From Tausonia pullulans (Eukaryota; Basidiomycota; Tremellomycetes; Cystofilobasidiales; Mrakiaceae), in assembly GCA_951802195.1 (NCBI GenBank), contig OX637622.1, positions 1 to 64,000 on the forward strand: a stretch of DNA of 64,000 bases. Direction: 5' to 3'. Positions within the stretch are counted from its first letter, which is position 1. The number at the start of each line of letters is the position of its first letter. Under the pieces are notes generated by a model. That model was not told the origin of the DNA. It was given only the letters and a program-made list of their open reading frames with translations, and made no database searches. This document shows, one piece after another, positions 17,735-26,665 of the stretch. The position numbers and the translations under genes are program-made.

Positions 17735-17933
17735 GTGTTCTCGTCCCTTTCCATAAAATGTGCAGTTCATCGTACCTTCTGTTCTGTACTCTGACTAACA
17801 TTTGCCTTCGACGAACCTGACCAAGACTTTTGAACAAGCGTTTGTCACTGCCCGCACTTCAATCTGATATTCCACCTACGCCCCTCCTTATCACCTGTCA
17901 TCTTTAGCCCTTGACCCTTGGGCCAATCCTAAC
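17735..17933 (+). repeat. Truncated LTR (family 1), copy G
   Basis: The last 200 bp of a family 1 LTR in plus orientation, from TCCATAAAATGTGCAG to GGGCCAATCCTAAC, directly after copy F, which is inverted. With copies D and E this is the second divergent LTR pair in 4 kb. Confidence 0.75.
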
Positions 17934-18017
17934 TCCATGCACGAATTTGACACTGTCGCAGCAGCCATACATCCTAAATAACAGCCCACCTTTTTCCGAA
18001 GAACGAGATTGTAGTCT

Positions 18018-19552
18018 TCACTTCGCCTTCTTGTCGTGCTCCAGGATCCAGTCCACCTCTTCCGCCGCGTGATCAAGGAGATACTGCGCATCGTGCTGCG
18101 GCTTCCAGCCGAGGAGTTTAGCCTTATCCGCTCGGAGGTTGCACCTACGCAAGCGAAAGCGTCTCGTTAGCTTGTTCAGCTCCAACCTGCCGCACTGTCC
18201 ATGCTGACTACTAACCTTCCTGCAACCTCGAAGTCCACCATTGCCTCTGGGACGCCGAGCGCCTTCGCCGCCGCGGGATAGTCAGGCGCCTGCAGCTCCG
18301 CGCTCGCGATGATCCCGAGGGCATGCAGACGCGCCGCAAAGGCACGCGAGAGTGCGTTCCACGAGATATCTTCGCTTATCGCAAAGTAGAAGCCGGCCTT
18401 GTTGCACGGCGGTGGCGTCGGCGAGAGAATTGCAGCAAGCAAGGCGGCGTAGTACCTCGCAGTATCGCTAACGGAGCAAGTGGGCCATGTCCGCGAAGGA
18501 TGTTGCCGATTAGGACACATCGTGAACAGGGAAAGAGGAAAACGGGAGCAAAACGGGACGTACGGCGTCATCTTCCTCGAAGGCGAACATTTTGCCCGTC
18601 CCCTGCGCGATGCGCACGAGCGCCACATCCTGGATACTAACCTTGTTTCCAAACCCGGTGCCAGGTCCATCTACAAAGCAAGAATAGAGCCGTAAGCAAA
18701 GGGTCTCCGATCGAGGTGTAGACGATGTACGAACAAACGATGCACGGCGCAACGATGTACCCGCGCACGCCAAGTTCATCGCACAGCTCAACCACGCGCG
18801 GGTTAGTCTCGCGATACTGCGTGTCCCGTGTCAGTCTTGGCCTAACATGGGATAGAAGGAGGATGGGAAACACACAGGCTGCGCGGCCTCAAGCCCGCCC
18901 TTCTGCTGCTGGATGGCAGCACAGACGTCATCCGTGTCTGAGAGGCACCGCGAAGGGTCGCCTCCGAGATGGGTGGAAAAGGCCTTTGCGCCAGAGGTCT
19001 GTATCACGGGAAGAAGTGTCGGCGGCATTGGCGTCATCTGTGTGTGCATAGGGACATACGTGGATGTAGTGCACAGGCGTGCCGAGCTTCTTGCCCGAGT
19101 CCGAGAGCGCCTGGATGAAGCTCTCTGCGATGCTCGTGCTGGACGCATGGACGAAGTTGACGACGACCGAGACTAGCAAGCGAACAAGCCATCCTAAGCG
19201 CGTGCAAGAGCAGCGGTTCGAGCGGGTTCTCGTTGGAGAACTCACCGTCGTTGTCAAGCACTGCGTTGCGGCAGGCGTCGGCGTTAGAGGTGTCGATCCA
19301 GACGGGCCTGACGCGCTGCGCGAGGGATGTGCCAGCGAGCGCGGTTACAGCTGCTGCTTGCTCTTCAGAGCGGACGCTGGCGAGGAGAACGACACTGGGA
19401 TCTGTTGGAAGGCGCGTGCGGATGAGAAGCTCAAGGAAGGGCCCGCCGCTGCGTATGCGGTTGGGGTCAGCAGGGCCAAGGATTGGAAGAGGGGAAGCTG
19501 AGACGGACCAGTAGCCGCTGACGCCGGTGATGAGGATGTTTGTGGTGGACAT
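18018..19552 (-). CDS. NAD(P)-binding epimerase/dehydratase-like (extended SDR) protein
   Basis: Eight exons: 19552-19509, 19448-19246, 19172-19060, 18998-18876, 18816-18735, 18670-18564, about 18480-18216 and 18144-18018. The product of about 350 residues starts with the Rossmann motif NILITGVSGYCGG (GxxGxxG), followed by VVLLASVRSEEQ and VVVNFVHASS. The middle has RGYIVAPCIVYGPGTGFGN, equivalent to the substrate loop of nucleoside-diphosphate-sugar epimerases, and the C-terminal half has KAGFYFAISEDISWNALSRA. The substrate is unknown. Exons 1-6 join in frame, as do 7-8, but exon 6 (ends FEEDDA) and exon 7 (needs WPTCSVSDTARYY) do not join in frame at any AG: the only AG nearby, at 18468, shifts the frame. 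Either a non-canonical 3' splice site is used or this copy carries a lesion. Confidence 0.8.
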
Positions 19553-20069
19553 GTTCTGCGTTGCGCGAGGAGGTCTGAGAATCTAAGGTAGGCTGTTATG
19601 GTGTAAAATGCAGGGCGGCTGCCCAGCATTTTATATTCATGCGGGTAGCTGCTTCGTCATCTCAGCCCAACATGACGGAACGTTCATTAGTCATTGCAGC
19701 GGTGGCTGACTCGTGATCTTTCTCAGCTTAAGATGACTAAGCGCTCAGGTTCATTGCGGCGGCCGTCTAGTCTCGAAGTCAGTCACGGTGATTTCAAGCT
19801 TCAACGCAGGATTGTGTTTGGCGACTCCACTCTGAGCCGTTCTATGGTGTTGTCACTGGACAAGCTCCAGATGGGAAGAGCGTCGGAAACAGAGGAACAT
19901 TCCTACTACGGAGTGACCTGGTTTGGCAGTATATGTGGGTGCGCCAGCTACGAAATGGGATCAGGTCCAAGGTTAAGGTTGGTAGGTTGCACCAAGCTTA
20001 CGGACCGATTAACCCAACTCGTAATAATAAGAGTACGCCAGCTCAAAAGTCATTTCACCGAGTGCGAGC
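19553..20069. other. Intergenic, no gene seen
   Basis: A plus-strand frame (19694-20209) runs through here and into the antisense of RRP41, but it has no recognisable domain and no splice-site support, so I do not call it. The TATATT near 19632 may serve the epimerase-like gene. Confidence 0.4.
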
Positions 20070-21128
20070 TCAAAGGTCCATGTCATCTTCATCATCGTCG
20101 AGCAAACGACCCTCGGCTTTGGTCGGCACCGCCCCCGTCGCAAGTCCATCAGCACCCGATGCGACCTTGCCCCCCCATTTGCGCAGAGCACAGTCCATCT
20201 CCTTCTTGAGCACGAGAGCACCTTCCCCTCCTATCCGAAGGCACTCTCCGAACGTCTCGACCGACATGCGACCCCCGAGCTCGGCGGTCGCGACGCGTCC
20301 CGTCCGCGGGAGGAATGCGAGGACGACATGAGGGACGTCTGACTCCTCGGCCGCGGTAAGGTCGAGAATAGGGGTCTCGAGGTGGGTGCCAACAGTCAAA
20401 GATATGAGGGAATCAAGGAGGGAAATGCCCGAGGTGAGAAGGGCGAGCGTCGTCGCGTTGATGGCCGTCTGGAGTAGTGCTACGAGGCAGGGGGGGCGCG
20501 ACGCGTCATCGTTGAGGTCCGTCAGCGAGGTGGTCTCTTCCTCCTCCCCGTCCGTTCCGCACAAAAGAGACTCACCACCGTCCATCGAGAGAACCTGTAC
20601 GTAAATGTTGATCTCCGATCGCGGGTAAAGGTGTGTGAGCACAACAGGCTCGAAGGTGTTCTTGAGCGCCAGCGCGAGCTCCTGTATCCGCCTGGCGGGG
20701 ACGACAGCATCAACACTTTTGAGCTCTTCGACGATCTCAGCTCCCCACTCACTTGTCACCCCGGCCACGCTTTCGGCGCTCGTTGCCCGCCCACGCGCCG
20801 ACGCCGACCTCGACGTTGATGACGGCCCGGTCGAAGAGAGTGCCTGCCCGGTTGCGAGCCTCCTTCGGCCCATGGACAGCCGCCGTGACGGTCGTCAGCC
20901 CATGGGAGCACGTTGCGGTGCCATCGGCGGGCGAGCTGCCGGCAGTTGAAGTGGGAATCGACAGGGAGAAGGTGCGAAGCTCGCGGGGGCGGCGAAAGTC
21001 GGAACGAAGGCCTAGAGAGAAAGACGCGACGCGTCACTTGAGTCAGCAGAGAGGGCGCCAAGAAAGAAAGATCAGAGGGTAATGAGCGAACCTCCATCGT
21101 TCAGGATCTCGACGCGTGACGAGGACAT
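20070..21128 (-). CDS. RRP41: RNA exosome core subunit RRP41 (RNase PH-type)
   Basis: Four exons (21128-21092, 21011-20753, 20691-20576, 20479-20070) join in frame to 273 residues. The N-terminus MSSSRVEILNDGGLRSDFRR and then PRELRTFSL is the signature of eukaryotic Rrp41/Ski6, followed by the RNase PH fold: CSHGLTTVTAAVHGPKEA, then DKRIQELALALKNTFEPVVL, YPRSEINIYVQVLSMDG and QTAINATTLALLTSGISLLD. The tail is acidic (DDDEDDMDL) and longer than in yeast. Rrp41 is one of six RNase PH-like subunits of the ring of the exosome, which threads RNA to Rrp44 and Rrp6 in nucleus and cytoplasm. Exon 3 could end one codon earlier or later at the repeated GGTG donor; I took the consensus site. Confidence 0.9.
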
Positions 21129-21451
21129 GATAGAGGTGTCGAGGGGGAGAAGAGCGCGTCGGACGAGGGCGAAGGAAGGAGGAGTGAGAACAAGAGCGGT
21201 GGGTGCGGTTGGGGTGATGAGGAAGCGTAGAGACAAGCCAGACGACGATGAGAGCGGAAGATAGAGAAGAGTGGCAGACGATATGTGAGCCCAAGGTGGA
21301 CTGAGTTGGAGGTTGAGAGACAGACATAAGAGGCCGCCGCGCTCGCGTCGTCAAGTTCTTTCCCCGCTGACTGCGCCTGGGCCGTTCTCTTTCTCAACAC
21401 CGGTCGTCACGAGTTCATCAAGATTGCATCAGGCCTGGGTAGCTGGCTAGC
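21129..21451. other. Intergenic between RRP41 and the membrane-protein gene
   Basis: The region holds the RRP41 promoter and the 3' UTR of the next gene. No other feature is recognised. Confidence 0.4.
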
Positions 21452-23097
21452 TCAGAGGTCATCCTCGCCATCCCCTCGCAAGGGTTGCCGCTCCTCCGAG
21501 GTGCCAGCCTCAGCGTCCTCGCGCGCGAGTAGCTTGCCCGCCCGATGCAGCACCAACTCAAGTTGGTACCTTTCCGAGAGGAAGGCATACTATTGTAGGA
21601 TAGTCAGCGTGTGCTACACGGGCCAAATGAAGGGTCGTGTATCTCACCGTGCTCCGCAGTGTCACGAGAAAAGAGAGGGCGGAAATGATCTGCGAGGGGG
21701 TGCACCGCGACCATCAGCGTCGACAGACTTCACCGAGAATGCAAGTGACTCACTGCAAGCACCAGAGAGCTCCAGTGGATGAAGCGGATGCTCTGCTGGT
21801 GCTGGAAAATGGCAAAGAGGACGTAGGTCTGGGAGGGGAGTGAAGGCAAAGGTCAGTGCGAGTATGGCGCTGCCTGAGCCTTCCTTGGAGCCCACGATGA
21901 CGGCCGTTCCAGCGAGGTCGCCAGCTTCAGAGGCGTAGGCGTAGCCGATCGACGTGATAGTCTATGAAGCGAGGAAGAGGTTACAGTCAGCGAGAAAGAG
22001 AGACATCGCGCTGGGCTGTTGGGAGACCGCTCACAAGGAAAAAACTAGCCAGAAGAACAGTAGATGAGTGAGACATCCGATACTACATTCTCCGTTCCAG
22101 AGCTCTCACAGTGCAAGAAAGACAAATATGCGCGTCCAGATGCTGGCGTGCTCCTTGTGGATGTCCTTGCCGAACGCCTGGAAGAGGGTTATGACGCCTA
22201 GAACGATGCTCCACGCGTGCTGTAGTCACCTCCACCAGTATGTTAATCAGATTCGTACGCTTGGCAGTCCTGGGCCAGACTCACGTAGAGCGAGAAGGGC
22301 TGCCGGATGAGACCCTCGACCGCCATCGTTTGGCCCGTCGTCGCGTTGGCGGGCTTCTTGCGCGTCCGGACGATATAGTAGATCGAAGAGACAATTGACG
22401 AAAGACCCAATGTGAGAAGGAAACTGAGGATGTACCAACGGCGGATTTCAAAGTAGAAGTACGCCTGGCAGAAGGGGGGGGGGGGGGGGGGGGAGGGGGG
22501 GGACTTCAGAGAGAGCTCGGAGGCTGCGGCGGAAGGCAAGACTCACGGCGTTGATGAGGCCGAGGATCACAAAGCGGTACGATATTTGATCGATGATTAG
22601 GTCCTTGGCGCGAGGGTCCCACTGGAAGATGGTGAAGGAGATGAGGAGAAGGTGGATCAAGGGCCTGCGAGTGGGGAGGACACGGTAGTCGCGGAAACGC
22701 GTCAGCGCGGCCCACCACGAACCAAACACGTTCTTTCTCGAGCAGGGGAGCGACATACCAGACCCAGAAGGCTCCGACCCAGGGAGTAATGAAGGTCTCC
22801 TTGTTCGGGTACTCAGGGACGTAGAAGAACTGGATAGAATGAGGATCAAGACGAGCGGCGGGCGAGCCAGGGGGGGAAGAGGGCGCCCATCGGCGGTAAG
22901 CGAGACGAGGCCAAGGGAGGCCAAGAGGGGTAGGCTCGGCGGTCAGCTCATATCCCACACTCCTGTAGACAAGAAGGCTCCCCCCGTACCGTGTTGTAGA
23001 TGTGGAGAAGAACAAGACTGAAGTAGACGACCGTGTTGGCGAGCTTGAGCCCGAGTCGGTACGGAAGTACGACCGAGGGCAGCGACGGCATGGTCAT
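21452..23097 (-). CDS. Multi-pass membrane protein, possibly the DUF1774 family
   Basis: About ten exons can be joined (first ones 23097-22990, 22829-22759, 22664-22547, 22464-22285, 22219-22110), including a 10-nt microexon at 22044-22035. The protein of roughly 300 residues has several hydrophobic helices: TVVYFSLVLLHIY, PLIHLLLISFTIFQ, YILSFLLTLGLSSIVSSIYY, AWSIVLGVITLFQAFG and IISALSFLVTL. Conserved-looking loops are FFYVPEYPNKETFITPWVGA and RTRKKPANATTG. The C-terminus is polar and acidic. The FFYVPE-type loop and topology remind me of the fungal DUF1774/UPF0641 membrane proteins, function unknown; this family call is tentative. One intron has a run of more than 20 C residues (coding strand) just before its 3' splice site (22471-22500). 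Confidence 0.7.
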
Positions 23098-23483
23098 CGA
23101 ACGGGGCGGAGGAGTAGGGTACTGAGAGAGAACGAGAGCTAGCTATTCTGTCCTCGGTGACCTTGAACGATGGACTAGCCGGGGTGACAGAGGGATATGG
23201 AGGCAAGATAGGCGTCAGCGGATGCCGGGCCACCAGATGATGGTCACCTCTTTCGGCACCCGCGGCTGGCTCACGGACTCGTTACCAAGGCTGCCCGTTA
23301 TATCATTGATTGCCAGTCTAGACATGATGAGACGTTTCACGTGGCCGGATCGATCTCACTTCTGACTGGCTTTAGCTGCCTCTTTCCAAGAACGGGCGCG
23401 ACGCAATGCAACTCACGCCATCCTCCGAACCCCCCTCCCCCACGCTCTCTCACAAGAAACCACCGCAAGTCTGCAAGTCATCA
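23098..23483. other. Intergenic, promoter of the membrane-protein gene
   Basis: No gene recognised. CT-rich stretches are present, as is common in promoters of this genome. Confidence 0.35.
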
Positions 23484-24840
23484 TCAGAAGAAGCCCGGCT
23501 TCCGGCCGAGATCCTGGGCCTGCATCATCCGCCGCCCGTCCACCATTGAGCCGCCCGCCGCGCCCTTCCACATTCGCTTTTCGACCTTGTTCCAGTCGAG
23601 CGCGCGGAGCCAGGCCTTGACGTAAGCCTCCTTGCCCCAAACCCCGTGGTCATGCATGTAGCACGCCTCATTCAGGTTGAGGCAAGCAAGTGGATACAGC
23701 CCACTCGCCGACGAGCCCTGGCCCGGACGGAAGAGATCGCCGGCGAGGCCCTGGCCAAAGAGGTCGGCCTGCCTCGGGAGCGGCGCCGGTCGCTGGGGGA
23801 GCCGATCGTTGTATCGCTGCTCGAGGTGGATGTAACCCGAAGTGTCGAGGCCCATTCGGAGATACGTCGGGTCGACGGGCTTGTTGTCGTGAACGAGAAG
23901 GGTGCCTGAGCCGTACGTGGCGATAACGGCGAGACCCTCGTCCGCAGTCGCGCCCGAGCGGGCCTCCTGGACAAGCCAGATCCAGCCTGAGGATGACATG
24001 CCCTCCGCCGTGCCAATGAGTGTCTGCTCGAGTCCGGTGTTGGAGCCGAAGGATGCGACGACGTGCTTCTCAATGAGGTACGGGTACTCGCCGGGGAGGG
24101 AGGTGTCGCGCTGTAAAAGAATGCACATGGACGCGCGTGTCACACTGATCAGCTCTCTCCCTCTCTCTACCTAAGCTCAGAATGGAAATGGAAATGCGCT
24201 CACAAGGGAAGAGAGGAAGAAGTTGTGGTTGAGGGCGTTGGCGGCCAGGTCCCAGGCGCGCCGCCAATACTCGGACGTGTCCTCCGAGACCTTGGTCACA
24301 ATGTCGAGGACAGACGCGTGCTCAAGCTCAGAACCTTGATAGAGAGCAAGACATCGCATCAGTGGACCGATAAAGAAGAGAGCGAGGGCAAGACGTAACG
24401 CACTCAGGGTGAGCCGGCAGAGCTCGTGCATGAGGTACGCCGGGTAGGCCTCAGCCACTCGCTGCGACAACACACAACAGAAAAGATATCTCAGATCAAC
24501 CAGATGACTTCCGGGCTCGCCGAGTGCAGCCGCGACACGGACGAACCGAGACGGTGTCCTGCGACAAAAAGTCGCCGACCGGCTTGGAGGTATCGATGGT
24601 GACAGTGTACGAGGCCGCCGCCTTGGCTCTCCGCTCGCGACTTTCCTGGACCGGGATGCTCGGGGAGCTAGCGAGGGACGCGGTAGCGGCCTGGCCAGCG
24701 GGTGCGCCCGCCGACGACGCGAATGAGGGGGCCGTCGAAGAGAGGAAGCGCGAGGAGGTCGGGCGGACGCGCCGGGCGGACAACGAGGCGGCGCTGGGTG
24801 CGCTCCTGGCGAAGGGGGCGAGGCGACAGAGAGAGGCCAT
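23484..24840 (-). CDS. SOD-fold mitochondrial ribosomal small-subunit protein (mS42/mS43, RSM26-like)
   Basis: Four exons (24840-24547, 24461-24404, 24334-24204, 24110-23484) join in frame. The start at 24840 gives an Arg/Ser/Ala-rich mitochondrial presequence (MASLCRLAPFARSAPSAASL). Then come the two halves of the Fe/Mn superoxide-dismutase fold: the helical domain with YPAYLMHELCRLTL and LAANALNHNFFLSSL, and the alpha/beta domain with SSGWIWLVQEA and LNLNEACYMHDHG. In true MnSOD the last motif is DVWEHAYY; here the metal-binding Asp and His are replaced (NLNEACY), so it cannot be a normal dismutase. Fungal mitoribosomes contain two such catalytically dead SOD-like proteins (Rsm26 and Mrp1), which form a dimer on the small subunit. 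Which of the two this is I cannot tell. Confidence 0.8.
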
Positions 24841-25176
24841 GGGGAAGAGGAAGAGAAGAAGGAGGAAAGCCGGCCCAAGGAGACGGCAATGGAGAGACGA
24901 GGAAGAGGCAGGCAGGCAGGCGTGCGGGCGAGGTGGTGGGCGTGCGAGGAGAGAGAGGAGGAAGCGCACGGTCGCGTTGAGTCCAGCCGCATAGACCGCC
25001 AGTCATAGAGAGCGTCTCGGGTCAGAAAGACAGACATGAAATCGTGATGGGAACACAGAAAGGAAGAGCAATGTCGAAGAGAGATTCAGATAGCCAAGGG
25101 TGAAGGGGGCTGGAGGAAGGGGGATTAGAGGAAAAAGGAAAAAGGAAAAAGAGACAAAATACAAGCGCAGTACCCC
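24841..25176. other. Intergenic with a GGAAAAA repeat
   Basis: Promoter of the mS42-like gene and 3' region of the bHLH gene. A short tandem repeat of GGAAAAA lies near 25130-25153. No gene recognised. Confidence 0.4.
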
Positions 25177-26396
25177 TCACCCGTCTTTCTCATGATACGC
25201 ACACCGCACCCGCTTCCGCTCCCTCTCGCCCTCATCATCCGCCCTCCACTCGAGGATCATCGTCTCCGCCCTCCGCCTGGCCTCGTGAGCTTCCTTCGCT
25301 TCGCGCCTCGCCTGAGCCAGCTCGGCCAGAAGCTCGACGTGAACGCCCTCTTGCGCCTGCTCGCGAGCCCTGGCGAGATCGTTTTCGAGCTGCGCCTTGG
25401 CCCGCTGGAGACTGCAGACGTAGTCAATGGCGGCGGAGAGGATGTCGGACTTATTGGTGGAGTCGATTCTGGGCGTGATGAGCTCCGCGAGGTCGTTGAT
25501 ACCCTTGGTGATTGCGTCCCGGCGGCGGCGCTCAACCTCTTTCTGTGTAGGCATTGCGCCATGCTAATCAGCGCGCACAAAGAACGCAAATACACCGAGA
25601 AGGAACTCACGTGGGTCTCCTTTCTCGTGGGCTTCACAGGAGATTGGGAGACAGACGGCTGGGGGGCAGACGGCTGGGAGACAGATGAATGAGAGGGTGT
25701 AGCGGTGACGCCAGCCGCGGAACGCCTACGCTCATGATCGTTCAACGCCCGCCACAGAAAAGACGAAGGTATTTCGTTCGGATCAGCCCACTACACCTGC
25801 AAGGGAAGAGTGGACAAAGCCTGAGTACTTACGCTGCATCGACGATCCGCATGAGCTCCTGCTCCCCCTCCTCCGTGTACTAAGCAGATCACAGGCGAGA
25901 CAAGTCACATCCGTCGTCAGCGCGTCCCACCAGGCGTCCGCCCGCAGGAACAGTAGAACAAAAATCGGGCTGGACACACGACTTCCTGATACGCGGACCA
26001 AATCGACTGAGCTTCCGCCTCCCTCGGCGCTGACGACGACGAGCTGCCGTTCATCGCCGCCGCCCCGTCGCCGCCGCCCGCCTCCCCACCATCCGCGGCG
26101 CCTGCTGATGCCGGCGTCCCGCCATCCAGAGCAGCCATCGCTGGACGATTCGGGCTCCTGTGGAGTCGCGGGAGCTGTAGTCTCGAGGCGGGGCCGGCGG
26201 TCGTCGCTGGATCTGGCGCGTGCGAGGCTGAGGACGACGCCGACGGCATGAACGCGACGCCGGGGTCGGCCCAGGCCGGTGGCTCCTCGCGTTGGTGGTC
26301 GGCGCCGTTGGAGATCTGGGGATAGGAGGGCTCGGGGCACACCCCCGGAGGTGGCGGAAGGACAGGAAGGGAGTATGGGCTTCGTTTCACCGTCAT
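25177..26396 (-). CDS. bHLH-leucine-zipper transcription factor, CBF1/USF-like
   Basis: Four exons (26396-25983, 25879-25833, 25725-25611, 25542-25177) give 313 residues. The Met at 26396 follows an in-frame TTG that I do not use. The N-terminal half is disordered (Pro/Ala/Ser/Gly-rich). The last exon begins with the DNA-binding basic region THKEVERRRRDAITKGINDL; its His, Glu and Arg pattern is that of class B factors that bind the E-box CACGTG. A loop and helix 2 (NKSDILSAAIDYVCSLQ) follow, then a long coiled coil (AQLENDLARAREQ to RRRAETMILEW). The HKEVERRRR sequence is the same as in yeast Cbf1. Its targets here are unknown; Cbf1 acts on sulphur metabolism and centromeres, USF-type factors on metabolism. 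The join of exon 2 to 3 uses an acceptor chosen by frame. Confidence 0.85.
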
Positions 26397-26665
26397 CAAG
26401 GGGAGGCGGGCGGGGACGGGTGGATGGACGGGCGTTGGTTGGGAGCGGCCGCGCGCACGCAGGGACGGCCCTGCTGGCCAGCCGAGGCCCCGGCTGGCCC
26501 GTCGGACCGGCGCAGCGCAACAGGCTGATCACGGGACCCAAGCGAGGGAGGAGCAAAGCAACGCCCTGTCCGTATCATCGAGAATATCGGATTAAACCAT
26601 GTATGACGAGACAGAGGGAAACGCGAAAGAAAGAAAAGAAAGGAAGACAGAGGGAAACCAAAGAT

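Noticed and set aside
19694-20209. 171-residue plus-strand frame
   Set aside because: No domain, low-complexity end, and it overlaps the RRP41 3' end antisense.
23484-24840. Active manganese superoxide dismutase
   Set aside because: The DxWEHxYY metal-ligand motif is NLNEACY, and the layout matches the mitoribosomal SOD-like proteins.
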